NCBI RefSeq assembly: GCF_001468285.1 | Contig: NZ_LNSB01000024.1 | Coordinates: forward strand, 1-64,000 | Reading direction: 5' to 3' | Source of the DNA: Sphingopyxis sp. HIX | GTDB lineage: Bacteria > Pseudomonadota > Alphaproteobacteria > Sphingomonadales > Sphingomonadaceae | DNA: 64,000 nt | Shown: one piece after another, positions 41,509-51,727 of the stretch | How positions within the stretch are numbered: position 1 is the stretch's first letter | Layout of the letters: every line of letters begins with the position of its first letter | Notes under the pieces: generated by a model | What the model was told of the DNA's origin: nothing | The model's input: only the letters and a program-made list of their open reading frames with translations | Databases searched by the model: none | Made by a program: the position numbers and the translations under genes

Positions 41509-42021
41509 TCACAGCGGCAATTCAGTCTGAGCGCGCAGCGGCTCGACGATGAATGTGTGGCGCGGGGGCTCCTCGAACAGCACCTCGTTGGGGAGTGTAG
41601 CATCAAGCCAATGTATCACGTCGCGGCGATGGATGATGACGCCGTGGCGCTGCTGATAGGGGATGACATCGGCGCCGGCCGGGATCGTGAGGATACGGTA
41701 GGAGAGGGGCCAGTCGGCGAGCGGGGGATCCCATACGCCCGCAAGGTAGAAGAAATTGCCGCTGTCGAGCGTTACCCGGTAGCGGCGGTCGCCGGTGCCC
41801 ATGCGGAACTCGGACGCGGGGATCAGGCAGCGGCGCTTCGGGAAGGCGCGGCCCTCGGAGCGCGCAAAGCGGTAGTTGATGCCGTCGGAAAAGCGCGGGT
41901 CGCTTCCCCAGACAGCCTCGACCATTTCGATCTCGCTTTCGTCGTCGGGATTGCGTCTTATGAGCGCACGGCGACCGCCGTCCGGGGCATCGGGATCGAA
42001 AGGGGTTGGCGCCGTGCTCAT
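41509..42021 (-). CDS. SRAP-like protein with degraded active site
   Basis: The protein has 170 residues and the SRAP (YedK/HMCES) fold: FARSEGRAFPKRRCLIPASEF and FYLAGVWDPPLADWP match the family. However the second residue is Ser, not the catalytic Cys2, the Asn of the usual NVRSE motif is Phe52, and the active-site His is Gln (PYQQRHGVII); only Glu71 remains. It therefore cannot form the classical abasic-site crosslink. It is divergent from an intact SRAP gene, and both share a LexA box. It could be a regulatory or inactive partner. The chosen ATG lacks a clear ribosome binding site. Confidence 0.8.
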   Translation of the reverse strand: MSTAPTPFDPDAPDGGRRALIRRNPDDESEIEMVEAVWGSDPRFSDGINYRFARSEGRAFPKRRCLIPASEFRMGTGDRRYRVTLDSGNFFYLAGVWDPPLADWPLSYRILTIPAGADVIPYQQRHGVIIHRRDVIHWLDATLPNEVLFEEPPRHTFIVEPLRAQTELPL

Positions 42022-42026
42022 GGTTG

Positions 42027-42041
42027 GAACATAATGGGAAC
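42027..42041. promoter_or_regulatory. LexA (SOS) box between divergent SRAP genes
   Basis: GAACATAATGGGAAC is a direct repeat GAAC-N7-GAAC (equal to GTTC-N7-GTTC on the other strand), the alphaproteobacterial LexA operator. It lies 36 bp before the intact SRAP gene and six bases before the degenerate one, so both are probably SOS-induced. Confidence 0.8.
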
Positions 42042-42076
42042 GACCGTGAGTCGCAAGCATCAGGGGCTGCAGGGCA

Positions 42077-42694
42077 ATGTGTAACGATTACAAGCTTGAA
42101 GTCGACGTTGCTTCGATCATGGAAGACTTCGACGATCTCCAGATCAAGATCAAGATGCCCGAGGGCGCGCCGAACGTGCCGGCGCGCGAGGATGTGCGAA
42201 TCACCGATATGGCGCCGATCGTGAAGGCGAGCGATGGCGACGCCGTCGGCGAGCTGGTCAACCGGCGGTGGAGCTGGCCGGGGCAAGGCGGGAAGCCGGT
42301 CTATAATGTCCGTTCGGAGGGCCGCGATCTCGGGACGCAGCGTTGCCTTGTACTTTGCGATGGCTTCTACGAGTTCACCGACCCCACCGATCCGTCGCAG
42401 AAGCGCCTCGATAAATGGCTCTTCACGTTGAAGGATCATCGCTGGTTCTGCATGGCGGGCATCTGGCGCGATGCGCATGTCGGAGAGGCCTTCAGCCTGC
42501 TGACCATGGACGCTGGGCCGGACATCGCGCCCTATCATCACCGCCAGATCATTCCGCTGCCGCGCGACAAATGGGTGGCCTGGCTGGACCCGCGGGCCCC
42601 CGCCGAGGATATTCTGCAATGGCTGCCGGCCAGCATGCTCGAGGTCACCCAGGTCTACGGCAAGCCGCCGGCCCAAGGAGCGCTGGCGCTATGA
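42077..42694 (+). CDS. SOS response-associated peptidase/abasic-site crosslinker (SRAP, YedK-like)
   Basis: The protein has 205 residues with all expected active-site residues: Cys2 (MCNDY), Asn77 in YNVRSEG, Glu99 in CDGFYEF and His154/155 in PYHHRQIIP. After removal of Met1 the Cys2 amine and thiol form a thiazolidine link to abasic sites in single-stranded DNA, shielding them. A mobile element could use it to protect DNA during single-stranded transfer or SOS mutagenesis. A LexA box lies upstream, and the DUF1810 gene overlaps its stop. Confidence 0.93.
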   Translation: MCNDYKLEVDVASIMEDFDDLQIKIKMPEGAPNVPAREDVRITDMAPIVKASDGDAVGELVNRRWSWPGQGGKPVYNVRSEGRDLGTQRCLVLCDGFYEFTDPTDPSQKRLDKWLFTLKDHRWFCMAGIWRDAHVGEAFSLLTMDAGPDIAPYHHRQIIPLPRDKWVAWLDPRAPAEDILQWLPASMLEVTQVYGKPPAQGALAL

Positions 42695-43131
42695 CCATGA
42701 CCGACGCCGAAGGGCTCGACATCTTCGTCAAGGCGCAAGAGCAAGTCTATCCGCGCGCACTCGATGAAATCCGGCGCGGGCGCAAGCGCACGCACTGGAT
42801 GTGGTTCGTCTTTCCCCAGCTTGCCGGCCTCGGGCGCAGCGCGGTGGCGCAGCTCTACGGCCTCGGAGGCATAGAGGAAGCGCGTGCCTATCTCGCCCAT
42901 CCGCTTCTCGGCGCGCGCTATCTCGAATGCGTCGAGGCGTTGCAGGATCTTACCGGCAGTGACCCGGTGGCGGTGTTTGGAGAAGTCGACAGCATCAAGC
43001 TCCGCTCGTCGCTTACTCTGTTCGAGGCAGCCTCTGACAATTCGCTCTTGGCGGCCGCGCTGAACCGATGGTTCGCGGGCGAACGTGATGATCGTAGCCT
43101 CGCCTTGCTCCGCTCCGCGGGCAAAGACTGA
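42691..43131 (+). CDS. DUF1810 family protein
   Basis: The protein has 146 residues; its ATG overlaps the SRAP stop (ATGA), so it is co-translated and presumably SOS-regulated. Family signatures are FVKAQEQVYPRALDEIRRGR, THWMWFVFPQLAGLGRS and YLAHPLLGARYLECVEAL. DUF1810 proteins (calpastatin-like by name only) are widespread, small and helical; their function is unknown. Pairing with SRAP suggests a link to DNA damage, by inference. Confidence 0.88.
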   Translation: MTMTDAEGLDIFVKAQEQVYPRALDEIRRGRKRTHWMWFVFPQLAGLGRSAVAQLYGLGGIEEARAYLAHPLLGARYLECVEALQDLTGSDPVAVFGEVDSIKLRSSLTLFEAASDNSLLAAALNRWFAGERDDRSLALLRSAGKD

Positions 43132-43155
43132 CGCGAAAGAAGATTGGCCGGCGCG

Positions 43156-44481
43156 ATGGAATTGAACAATCGCGAAATCGCAACGCTGATCTGGCTGGCG
43201 ATCCTCGCAGTCGCCGTCTTCCGCCATGCCTCGGTTAGGATCGCCTTTCGGGGACTGCTAAGAGCTTTTGTTCAGCGCCAAATTCTCCTGATCTACGGCG
43301 TGGCAGCCCTATATGTAGGCGCATGTATCGCGTTTCTCTCTTGGTGGGGCATATGGACTGCCGACAATCTGAAATCGACGATCTTCTGGTCGATCACGTT
43401 CGTCTTCGTAACACTCATCGATGCCAACAGGATCGATGAGGATAAGACCTACTTTGGGCGGACGATCGGCGATACACTCGGACTGACGGGCCTCCTCGTT
43501 TTCATCGGCGGCCTCGAAAGCTTCAGCCTGCCAGCCGAGATGCTCTTCGTCCCGGTCATGTCCTTCGTGTCCCTCATGCATCAGGTCGGTCTTCGTGATC
43601 CCGCGCACAAGCCCGCCTCGAGCTGCCTCGGCGCACTCCTCGTGGTCGCAGGCATCGCCATTCTCGCGTACAGCATTCACGCAACCTGGCTCGAATGGGC
43701 GAAGTTTGACCTGCGCAAGAATCTGAGCGAACTGCTCGTTCCGATCCTTCTGTCACTGCTTTTCCTGCCCTTTCTGTATGCCCTCTCGATTTTCCTCGTC
43801 TATGACCGCAACTTCACGAACATCGCATATGCCCTGCCCGACAAGGGGCTTGCGCGCTTTGCTCGGGGTCGCGCGCTTTTCGCCTTTCGTACCGACCTCG
43901 ATCTCCTGAAACGCTGGCGCCATATCGTCGCCCAGCGGCGTCCTTCCGATCGGCTGGGTGTCGTGCAGGCGATCGCCCAGGCTATGCGGGAGCGGGACAA
44001 TGCGTTGCGACGACCAGCCGTCGACCTGACAGACGGCTGGTCGCCATACGTTGCCTTGGAATTCCTCGTGTCAGAAGGATTTCCGCCGACGCCCTATCTC
44101 TGGTATTCCGACCGGTACCGCGCGAGCGTCACGCACAAGTTCGGCGATGGTCCGCTGGCCAATTACGCCACCTATTATGTCGAGGGCGACGAGGCGCGAG
44201 CGACGCTGCTCACCCTAGAACTCTGGATATGGGGGAATGACAATCGCGAAAGGGACGAGGAGCGCTTTGCAGAACTTGTCACCATTTTGATGGATCGTGC
44301 GGTCGGCGCGGAGGCCCGTTCTGCGTTCCGCGATGAGCTTGATCCGGAGGCCGATGGCGCCTCGCTCGATTGGAACGGGTATCGCTTTCGGATCGAAGCC
44401 GAGGAACCGAATCCTACAGGACGATATTCGCTCGAGTTTTCGATCGCGCACCCCTGCGAACCCGGAAATACCTCATCCTGA
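43156..44481 (+). CDS. Hypothetical membrane protein
   Basis: The protein has 441 residues from ATG 43156; an in-frame TTG 12 bases upstream is less likely. The N-terminal 225 residues hold about six membrane helices (for example ILLIYGVAALYVGACIAFLS and SLLFLPFLYALSIFLVY). The cytoplasmic C-terminal half is soluble and acidic. I recognise no family. It lies between the SRAP-DUF1810 pair and the imuA cassette; its stop is about 90 bp before the next LexA box, so it is probably not part of that operon. Confidence 0.65.
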   Translation: MELNNREIATLIWLAILAVAVFRHASVRIAFRGLLRAFVQRQILLIYGVAALYVGACIAFLSWWGIWTADNLKSTIFWSITFVFVTLIDANRIDEDKTYFGRTIGDTLGLTGLLVFIGGLESFSLPAEMLFVPVMSFVSLMHQVGLRDPAHKPASSCLGALLVVAGIAILAYSIHATWLEWAKFDLRKNLSELLVPILLSLLFLPFLYALSIFLVYDRNFTNIAYALPDKGLARFARGRALFAFRTDLDLLKRWRHIVAQRRPSDRLGVVQAIAQAMRERDNALRRPAVDLTDGWSPYVALEFLVSEGFPPTPYLWYSDRYRASVTHKFGDGPLANYATYYVEGDEARATLLTLELWIWGNDNRERDEERFAELVTILMDRAVGAEARSAFRDELDPEADGASLDWNGYRFRIEAEEPNPTGRYSLEFSIAHPCEPGNTSS

Positions 44482-44570
44482 TCGGGTCAATTATCCCCGA
44501 ATCTCAATGCAGTGACAAACGATCAACACGACCGTGCGGGAGCTGCCTTGACGAATGTTTCTCGCAAGTA

Positions 44571-44585
44571 GAACATATAGGGAAC
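44571..44585 (+). promoter_or_regulatory. LexA (SOS) box of the imuA-imuB-dnaE2 operon
   Basis: GAACATATAGGGAAC fits GAAC-N7-GAAC. It overlaps the presumed -10 region of a promoter whose -35 is TTGACG at 44548-44553, and it lies 18 bp upstream of imuA. LexA binding there would block transcription until DNA damage. Confidence 0.85.
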
Positions 44586-44603
44586 ATTTGAGTCGGTATC
44601 ATC

Positions 44604-45380
44604 ATGAGCGCTACGCCCATTTCTTCGCTCCGGCCGAGTGCCGACCAGCTCGCGACGCTTCGTGAGGCGGTCGCGCGCGTCGCGGCCGCACGCGGGCCGG
44701 TGCTGCCGTTCGGGATCGGCCCGCTCGATCATCTGCTGAGCGGCGGCGGGCTCGACGGCGCGGGCTTGCACGAGTTTGCGGGCGCATCGGCAAGCTGGAG
44801 CGATGACGCAGCGGCGACACTGTTTACCGCGGGGATCGCCGCGCGCTTCGCCGCCGCGCCCGGTGTCGCCGCCCTCTGGGCGCTGACGCGTTTCGATCTC
44901 TATGCCCCCGGTCTCGAACAGGCGGGGTTGGGGCCGGACCGCATTCTCTATGCGCAGGGCCGGACCGACAAGGAATTGCTCGCTATGTGCGAGGATGCGC
45001 TGCGCGACGGCTCGCTCGCCTGTGTCGTCGCCGAGGTGAAAGCGGCCGACCAGACGGCGACGCGCCGGCTTCAGCTTGCCGCTTCCGAAGGGCATACGCC
45101 GATGCTGCTCTACCGGCGATATCGGCGATACGGCCAATGCCCGCTTGCCGATCCCTCGCTCGCCATGACCCGCTGGCGCATCGGTACTTTGTCGTCGGGG
45201 CGTATAGCGTCGCCGGGCGTCGGACGCGGGCGATGGAGCGTCGAGCTTGTCCGCCAGCGCGGCGGGCCGCCTTTCTCCCTCGAACTGGAGGCGTGCGATG
45301 ACCAGGGTCGCCTCGCTCTTCCTGCCGCAACTGCCGATAGAGCGATTGCGACGGGCGGGGCGGCAAGACACGCCGCCTGA
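44604..45380 (+). CDS. imuA: ImuA (RecA-like mutasome component)
   Basis: The protein has 258 residues with a RecA-like fold lacking a complete Walker A: FGIGPLDHLLSGGGLDGAGL, HEFAGAS and ALWALTRFDLYAPGLEQAG. The family connects SOS signalling (RecA) to the error-prone polymerase complex with ImuB and DnaE2. A LexA box lies directly upstream. The coding region overlaps the start of imuB by 83 bp, an unusually long same-strand overlap that suggests coupled translation. Confidence 0.9.
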   Translation: MSATPISSLRPSADQLATLREAVARVAAARGPVLPFGIGPLDHLLSGGGLDGAGLHEFAGASASWSDDAAATLFTAGIAARFAAAPGVAALWALTRFDLYAPGLEQAGLGPDRILYAQGRTDKELLAMCEDALRDGSLACVVAEVKAADQTATRRLQLAASEGHTPMLLYRRYRRYGQCPLADPSLAMTRWRIGTLSSGRIASPGVGRGRWSVELVRQRGGPPFSLELEACDDQGRLALPAATADRAIATGGAARHAA

Positions 45381-47106
45381 ACCGGCGCGAGCTGCTCCAC
45401 GCTTTCCCGAGCCGATCGACGACAATCCCGGTACCTGCTCGGTGCCGCGCGGCGGTGGCTGGCGCCCCGGCGCGCGCTGGGCACAGGATGCATCGGCGCG
45501 GGCGCGACCCGATCAGTCGGCGGTCGATGCGTTGCCCGCACACCAGCGACCGACGATGCGCGAGCTGGGACGGCGCAGCGAAGCAGCCGCCCCGGTGTTT
45601 CGCACGCTTCGTGCCGACGATGGCGGAGGCGCGGGCGCGGGTGTCGCTGTCGATATGGCCCCATGGGCAGCGAAGCCGACGATTCTTGTCGCGCGGACCG
45701 GCCAGCGCGACATTGTCACGGCCACCTGTCCGCATGCGCTCGATCTCGGGCTCGCACCCGGTATGGCCGCGGCCCATGCGCGGGCGCTCGTGTCCGATCT
45801 TGAGGTGCTCGATGCCGATCCCGTCGGCGATCGCGGCTGGCTGGATCGCCTTGCGCTCCACGCCGCCCGCTATTGGACGCCGACCGCAGCGGTATCGGGC
45901 AGCGACGGGCTATGGCTCGACCTGTCGGGGACGACGCATCTCTTCGGTGGCGAGGAGCGCTTCGCGGCGCGGCTGCTCTGCTTTCTGAAGCGGCTCGGCT
46001 TTACCGCGCGTGTCGCGATCGCCGGGACGCCCGGCTCCGCTTACGCACTCGCGCGCTACGGGCCCGCGACGTCTCTCATCTTGCCGGAAGGCAGAGAGGG
46101 TGAGGCGCTGGCGCCTTTGCCGCTCGCGGCGCTCCGGCTGGCGCCGGAGGCGCTCGCCGCGGCCGCGCGGTTCGGGATCGAGCGGATCGCCGATCTCTAC
46201 CCGATGCCGCGCGGGCCCCTGGCCCGGCGGCTCGGGCGCGCGGCGGTCGAGCGTCTCGACCAGGCGCGCGGGTTCGTGCCCGAGCCGATCATCCCCGTCG
46301 TCCCGTTCGAGATGCCCGAAGCGCGGCGCTCGCTGCTTGAGCCGATCGGGACGGCCGAGGCGATCGAACAGGTGATTTCCGACCTTCTGGACGACCTGGT
46401 GCCTGCGCTTCGCGAGCGCGGACTTGGCGCGCGCAGCCTCGTGCTCCGCTGCGACCGGCTCGATATGGGCGAGCAGCTCGTCACCGTGGGGACGGCGCGC
46501 GCGACGCGCGATGCGAAGCATCTGCTGCGCCTGTTCAAGCTCCGGGTCGACCGGATCGAGCCGGGGCTCGGGATCGAGGCTATGGTCCTGACCGCGCCGC
46601 AGGTCGAAAGTCTGGCGCCCGAGACGATCGGCACCGCGCTCGACACGTCACGCCAAGCGCCCGACCTCGCTCCGCTCGTCGATGCGCTGGCGGGCCGTGG
46701 CGGAGAAGGCGCGCTGTTCCGCTTGGGCGCGCTTGAAAGCGATGTGCCTGAGCGCGCGATCACGCGCGCCGGCCCCCTGACCAAGCCTGACGGCTGGCCG
46801 GCGTGGGCGCGGCCCATTCGCATGCTTGCGCGGCCCGAAGCCCTGTCGGGCGTCGTCGCGCTGCTGCCCGACCATCCGCCGCGCCGCTTCGCGTGGCGCG
46901 GGCGGAGCTATGCGGTGGTCGCGGGCGACGGACCCGAGCGCATCCATGGCGAATGGTGGCGCCGCCCCGGCGAGATGTGGGCGGTGCGCGACTATTTCCG
47001 GGTCGAGGCGGAAAGCGGCGAGCGCTTCTGGCTCTTCCGCCGCGGCGACGCGATCACCGGCAACACGGGCGATCTGAGCTGGTACATGCACGGCGTCTTC
47101 GGATGA
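45298..47106 (+). CDS. imuB: ImuB (Y-family polymerase-like scaffold)
   Basis: The protein has 602 residues starting at [20 protein letters not shown], inside the imuA reading region. It has the layout of Y-family polymerases ([39 protein letters not shown]), but the family has lost polymerase activity and serves as beta-clamp-binding hub for ImuA and DnaE2. The C-terminal part ([12 protein letters not shown] at the end) is family-typical. A long low-complexity segment near residue 20-60 separates the first strand from the palm. Its stop overlaps the dnaE2 start. Confidence 0.9.
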   Translation: MTRVASLFLPQLPIERLRRAGRQDTPPEPARAAPRFPEPIDDNPGTCSVPRGGGWRPGARWAQDASARARPDQSAVDALPAHQRPTMRELGRRSEAAAPVFRTLRADDGGGAGAGVAVDMAPWAAKPTILVARTGQRDIVTATCPHALDLGLAPGMAAAHARALVSDLEVLDADPVGDRGWLDRLALHAARYWTPTAAVSGSDGLWLDLSGTTHLFGGEERFAARLLCFLKRLGFTARVAIAGTPGSAYALARYGPATSLILPEGREGEALAPLPLAALRLAPEALAAAARFGIERIADLYPMPRGPLARRLGRAAVERLDQARGFVPEPIIPVVPFEMPEARRSLLEPIGTAEAIEQVISDLLDDLVPALRERGLGARSLVLRCDRLDMGEQLVTVGTARATRDAKHLLRLFKLRVDRIEPGLGIEAMVLTAPQVESLAPETIGTALDTSRQAPDLAPLVDALAGRGGEGALFRLGALESDVPERAITRAGPLTKPDGWPAWARPIRMLARPEALSGVVALLPDHPPRRFAWRGRSYAVVAGDGPERIHGEWWRRPGEMWAVRDYFRVEAESGERFWLFRRGDAITGNTGDLSWYMHGVFG

Positions 47107-50100
47107 GCGCGTCCGCGACGACATATGTCGAACTCTATGCCACGAGCCATTTTTCCTTCCTGCGGGGGGCCTCTTCGCCGGAAGAGCTGTTCGCGGCCGC
47201 CGCGCACCTCGGCCATTCGGCCCTCGGGCTTTGCGACCGGGGCAGCGTCGCCGGCATGGTCCGCGGCCTGTCGGGGCAGGAGACGACCGGCGTCCGGCTG
47301 ATCGCCGGGACGCGCGTCGATCTTCGCGATGGCCGCTCGATCCTTCTCTATCCGACCAATCGCGCGGCCTGGTCGCGGCTGACGCGGCTGCTCTCGCTGG
47401 GCAAGGCGCGCGGCGGCAAGGGCCAATGCTGGCTCGACTGGCCGGATATCGCGGCCTCGGCCGACGGCCTCGTCGCGATCCTCCTGCCCGATGCGGCCGA
47501 CGAACGGACGCGGCTCGATCTCGCGGAATTGCGCGACGCCTTCAGCTCGCGCGCATTTCTGGCGCTCACGCTGCGGCGCCGTCCCGGCGATTTCGCGCGG
47601 CTTTCCGCCCTCGACGCGCTGGCGCGCGGTCTCGGCGCACGCAGCGTCGCGCTCGGCGACATTCTTTATCACGCGCCCGACCGCCGCCCGCTGCAGGACG
47701 TACTGACCGCAATCCGCGAGAAGACCACCATCGACGCGCTGGGGTTCAAGCGCGAGCGGTTCATGGACCGGGCGCTGAAGAGCCCGGCCGAGATGGAAAG
47801 GCGCTTCGCGCTCTTTCCCGATGCGATTGCGGCGACCGCGGATATCGCGGCGCTATGCCGCTTCGATCTCGGCGAGATCCGCTACCAATATCCCTATGAG
47901 CAGGTGATGGCGGGACGAACGGCGCAGGAGGCGCTGGCCGCGCTGACGGAGGAAGGCGCGTCGCGCATGTTTCCCGGCGGCGTTCCGCCTGCCTACCGGC
48001 AGCAGATCGATCACGAGCTGCGATTGATCGGAGAACTCGATTACGCGCCCTATTTTCTGACGGTAAACTCGATCGTCGCCGAGAGCCGGCGCCGCGGCAT
48101 CCTGTGCCAAGGCCGCGGGTCGGCGGCGAATAGCTGCGTGTGCTTTCTGCTCGGCGTCACGTCGATCGACCCGATCCGCCACGAGCTGCTCTTCGAGCGC
48201 TTCGTGTCGGGCGAGCGCAAGGAGCCGCCCGACATCGACGTCGACTTCGAGCATGAGCGGCGCGAGGAAATCATCCAGTGGATCTACGAGACCTACGGCC
48301 GCCATCGCTCCGCGCTCACTGCCGTGGTCACGCGTTACCGCACACGAGGCGCGGTCGCCGAGGTCGGAAAGGCGCTGGGCTTGCCGCGCGATCTCACCAA
48401 GATGCTCACGGGGCTTGTCTGGGGCTGGTCGATGGACGGCATCCCCGAGGAGCGGATCGCCGAGCTCAATCTCAATGCCGATGATTATCGGCTGAGACTC
48501 TGTCTCGATCTTGCGCGCCAACTCATTGGAACCCCGCGGCACTTGTCGCAGCATCCCGGCGGCTTCGTGCTGACCGAGGAGCGGCTCGACGATCTCGTGC
48601 CGATCGAGCCGGCGCGCATGGAAGACCGGCAGATCATCGAATGGGACAAGGACGATATCGACGTCCTCAAGTTCATGAAGGTCGATGTCCTCGGCCTCGG
48701 GATGCTCGGCTGCATGAACCGGGCGTTCAACCTGCTTCGTGACCTTAAGGGGATCGATGTCGGCATGGCCGATCTGCAGGACGACGATCCCGCCGTCTAT
48801 GGCATGATCCAGAAGGCCGATACGCTCGGGGTTTTCCAGATCGAGAGCCGCGCGCAGATGTCGATGCTGCCGCGGATCAAGCCGAAATGTTTCTACGACC
48901 TCGTGATCGAGGTCGCGATCGTCCGGCCTGGTCCGATCCAGGGCGACATGGTGCATCCCTATCTTCGCCGGCGCGAAGGCAAGGAAAAGCCCGAATATCC
49001 CAAGCCCGAGCTGCGCACCGTGCTTGAGAAGACCTTGGGCGTGCCTTTGTTTCAGGAGCAGGCGATGAAGGTTGCGATCGTCGGCGCCGGCTTCACGCCG
49101 GCCGAGGCCGACCAGCTTCGCCGCGCGATGGCGACCTTCAAGCTGACGGGAGGCGTGTCGCATTTCTACGACAAGCTCGTCGGCGGCATGGTCGAGCGCG
49201 GCTATCCCAAGGATTTTGCGGAGCGCACCTTCAAGCAGATCGAGGGCTTCGGCTCCTATGGCTTTCCCGAAAGCCATGCGGCCTCGTTCGCGAAGATCGC
49301 TTACGCCTCCTGCTGGATGAAGCATCATCATCCCGATGTCTTCTGCGCCGCTTTGCTCAATGCGCAGCCGATGGGCTTCTATGCGCCCGCGCAAATCGTG
49401 CGCGATGCGCGGAATCACGGCGTCGAGGTGCGCCCGGTCTCGATCAACGACAGCCATTGGGATTGCACGCTGGAGGAAAGCGGTGGGCGCTATCTCGCGG
49501 TCCGCCTCGGTTTTCGCCAAGTCCGCTCGCTCGCCAATGTTCATGGCGCCGCGATCGTGGGGGCGCGGGGCGATGTGCCCTATGATTGCGTCGAGGATGT
49601 GTGGCGCCGCGCGGGGGTGCCGCGCGCCGCGATCGAAAGGATCGCCGAAGCCGACGGCTTTGCCTGCCTCGCCGAGGACAGGCGGCAGGGGCTCTGGAAG
49701 GTGCGGGGGCTGGGGGAGGCGCCGCTGCCGCTGTTTGCTGCGGCGGACGCCCGCGAGGCGGGCTTCTCGCCCGAGGGGCTCGAACCCGCCACCGCACTCC
49801 GGCCGATGACCGAGGGACGTGAGGTGGTGGAGGATTATCGCACGCTCCAGCTGTCGCTGCGCGCGCATCCTTTGAGTTTCCTGCGAGACGAGCTCGACGC
49901 GATGGGCGTGGTCCGCTGCGCGGACCTCGCCTATATCCGCGATGGCCGGAATATCGAGGTGGCTGGGGTGATCCTCGTACGGCAGCGGCCCGGCTCCGCA
50001 AAGGGCGTGCTCTTCGTCACGATCGAGGACGAGACCGGGATCGCCAACGGTATCCTCTGGCCTGACCGGTTCGACATCTACAGGCGCCAGGTCATGTCGG

Positions 50101-50312
50101 CCTCGATGATCGCGATGCGAGGACGGCTCCAGAAAGAAGGCGAGGTCATTCACATCATCTGCGACCGGATCACCGATCATGATGCGCTGCTCCGCAGCGT
50201 AGGGCGCAGCGCACTTCCCATTGCGCCGGGACGCGGGGACGGGGCGCGGAGCGGGGGAGGGCCGGACAGCCGCGAGCCTGGCCTGCGCATCCGGAGCCAC
50301 GATTTCCACTGA
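47103..50312 (+). CDS. dnaE2: Error-prone DNA polymerase DnaE2 (ImuC)
   Basis: The protein has 1,069 residues from the ATG overlapping the imuB stop. Order of domains: PHP ([30 protein letters not shown]), polymerase palm with the catalytic [11 protein letters not shown] (three Asp), fingers and beta-binding region ([23 protein letters not shown] motif, read here as [17 protein letters not shown]), then an OB-fold near the C-terminus. It performs translesion synthesis and induced mutagenesis as part of ImuA-ImuB-DnaE2. Its presence within a transferable element would give recipients an SOS mutator activity. Confidence 0.95.
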   Translation: MSASATTYVELYATSHFSFLRGASSPEELFAAAAHLGHSALGLCDRGSVAGMVRGLSGQETTGVRLIAGTRVDLRDGRSILLYPTNRAAWSRLTRLLSLGKARGGKGQCWLDWPDIAASADGLVAILLPDAADERTRLDLAELRDAFSSRAFLALTLRRRPGDFARLSALDALARGLGARSVALGDILYHAPDRRPLQDVLTAIREKTTIDALGFKRERFMDRALKSPAEMERRFALFPDAIAATADIAALCRFDLGEIRYQYPYEQVMAGRTAQEALAALTEEGASRMFPGGVPPAYRQQIDHELRLIGELDYAPYFLTVNSIVAESRRRGILCQGRGSAANSCVCFLLGVTSIDPIRHELLFERFVSGERKEPPDIDVDFEHERREEIIQWIYETYGRHRSALTAVVTRYRTRGAVAEVGKALGLPRDLTKMLTGLVWGWSMDGIPEERIAELNLNADDYRLRLCLDLARQLIGTPRHLSQHPGGFVLTEERLDDLVPIEPARMEDRQIIEWDKDDIDVLKFMKVDVLGLGMLGCMNRAFNLLRDLKGIDVGMADLQDDDPAVYGMIQKADTLGVFQIESRAQMSMLPRIKPKCFYDLVIEVAIVRPGPIQGDMVHPYLRRREGKEKPEYPKPELRTVLEKTLGVPLFQEQAMKVAIVGAGFTPAEADQLRRAMATFKLTGGVSHFYDKLVGGMVERGYPKDFAERTFKQIEGFGSYGFPESHAASFAKIAYASCWMKHHHPDVFCAALLNAQPMGFYAPAQIVRDARNHGVEVRPVSINDSHWDCTLEESGGRYLAVRLGFRQVRSLANVHGAAIVGARGDVPYDCVEDVWRRAGVPRAAIERIAEADGFACLAEDRRQGLWKVRGLGEAPLPLFAAADAREAGFSPEGLEPATALRPMTEGREVVEDYRTLQLSLRAHPLSFLRDELDAMGVVRCADLAYIRDGRNIEVAGVILVRQRPGSAKGVLFVTIEDETGIANGILWPDRFDIYRRQVMSASMIAMRGRLQKEGEVIHIICDRITDHDALLRSVGRSALPIAPGRGDGARSGGGPDSREPGLRIRSHDFH

Positions 50313-50499
50313 GGCCCATGGGTCTCCTCGCTCGGCGGACCTCTCCCTCATTGGCTGCCTGATTGCGGGTCTCGGCTCGCCTAATGCCGTCAACCCCCGT
50401 TGGGGGTTCGCCCTCGCGCGGGCGCTCGGTGACGGCGGCTCACGGCCCCTCCTTTTGGCGCCATCGGGAACAGGTCCCGAGCAACCAAGGAGACTTGAA

Positions 50500-50826
50500 A
50501 TGGGTACCACCATCGGAAATCTGACCCTCAAGGACGACGGCAGCCTCGAGGGCACGCTTGCGACCCTCATGGTCACCGTGCCGATCGCGATCGTTCCGAA
50601 CGGCCGCAAGACGAAGGAAAGCGAGCCCGACTTCCGCGTCGTCAGCCGGCGGAACGGCTTCGAACTCGGCGGCGGCTGGACGAAGACCGCGCGCTCGACC
50701 GGCGCCGAATATATCTCGGTGTCGCTGTCGGCGCCCGAACTCGGCGAGATCTTCTGCAATGTCGCGAACGCGCCGGGCGAGGATCCGATGAAGAAGGTGC
50801 TGATCTGGAACGCCCCCGGCACCTGA
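50500..50826 (+). CDS. DUF736 family protein (copy 2)
   Basis: The protein has 108 residues, with CAAGGAGAC before the ATG. IGNLTLKDDGSLEGTLATL, GFELGGGWTKTARSTGAEYI and KKVLIWNAPGT show the family pattern. Function is unknown. The 187-bp leader after dnaE2 includes a perfect hairpin, AACCCCC/GGGGGTT at 50392-50408. A strong terminator follows at 50834-50861. Confidence 0.87.
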   Translation: MGTTIGNLTLKDDGSLEGTLATLMVTVPIAIVPNGRKTKESEPDFRVVSRRNGFELGGGWTKTARSTGAEYISVSLSAPELGEIFCNVANAPGEDPMKKVLIWNAPGT

Positions 50827-50833
50827 TCGGTTG

Positions 50834-50861
50834 ACCGGCTCCGCCGTCAGGCGGAGCCGGT
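50834..50861. terminator. Bidirectional terminator-like hairpin after DUF736 copy 2
   Basis: ACCGGCTCCGCC (50834-50845) pairs perfectly with GGCGGAGCCGGT (50850-50861) around GTCA. It is between convergent genes; the stop codon of the minus-strand gene (50847-50849) lies in the loop. Only a short T-run follows on the plus strand. Confidence 0.7.
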
Positions 50862-51461
50862 TTCGCTCACGGCGGCATATTCCTCCGGGGAAAGATGCAC
50901 GCGCATCAGTTCATCGCGTTCTTTCTCGCTGAATTCAGACGCTCGATCGGGATCCGTCCCGCTTTCGAGCTTTTTCCGCATGATCTCGTGCATCGCGATC
51001 GTCAGCGCGGGAAAGCGGCGAATGCCGAGGCCGATGATTTGTCCGTTTCGCTTTGCTGCCAATTGCCCCTGATGCTCGACCCATGCGATCTGGGGGTCTG
51101 GAATGAAGACGATCTCGGCTTCTCCGAGCGAAGAGGGCGTAATGCACATATATTCGGCGCCATTAGTCAGGACGCTGTGCAACACCAGGTCGGACCCCTG
51201 AGGCCACCAGCCGACAGCGGCCTTCGATTGTTTGGTATAGTCGTTGGCGACATACCAGCGGACATTTGCGTGACAATGATTGGCCGGCATGCCCATCCAC
51301 GCGAGGTCCTTAGCGGGCATCCGCCGAGCACGATAGGCGGGCAGGGCCATGACGTCCTGGACGAGCGCGCGTTCCCAGTCCGTTGGCGGAAATGTCCAGC
51401 CCTCGACCTGGTCGAGGAGCCTTGTCCGTAATGCGGACTTACGCTGCTTTGCTTCACCCAT
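50847..51461 (-). CDS. Hypothetical protein
   Basis: The protein has 204 residues from the ATG giving MGEAKQRKSALRTRLLDQ, a start shared by many small plasmid and phage proteins; the frame upstream is rejected. The middle contains GMPANHCHANVRWYVAND and a C-terminal acidic, helical region (SEFSEKERDELMRVHLSPEE). The Cys/His cluster in NHCHAN might be functional, but I do not recognise the family. It stands alone on the minus strand between DUF736 genes. Confidence 0.65.
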   Translation of the reverse strand: MGEAKQRKSALRTRLLDQVEGWTFPPTDWERALVQDVMALPAYRARRMPAKDLAWMGMPANHCHANVRWYVANDYTKQSKAAVGWWPQGSDLVLHSVLTNGAEYMCITPSSLGEAEIVFIPDPQIAWVEHQGQLAAKRNGQIIGLGIRRFPALTIAMHEIMRKKLESGTDPDRASEFSEKERDELMRVHLSPEEYAAVSETGSA

Positions 51462-51727
51462 TCGCGTCCGCCCCACGCCACCTAGACGCGTTGGCTTTCG
51501 CACCGGAAAGGCAGGACAGCAAGGCCGATGCTCCCGCAGCCCGCGGATCCATCCCGCTCTCGAATGCCGCTAATCCCTTGGCCGAGGACCGGCCTCCTAC
51601 AGTCAACCCCGATGGGGTCCCTGCGCAAGCTTGGGCCGCGGCTGCGCCGCGGTGACAGCGGCCTGTCCCCGTCCGGCGGGGCGACTGTCGAGCGGGAATG
51701 GTCCCGCTCCCGGACAGGAGCCTCGAA

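Noticed and set aside
47853..50822. 989-codon open frame on the minus strand
   Set aside because: It is antisense to dnaE2, whose product is unmistakable; long antisense frames are expected at this GC content, and its translation shows no family motif.
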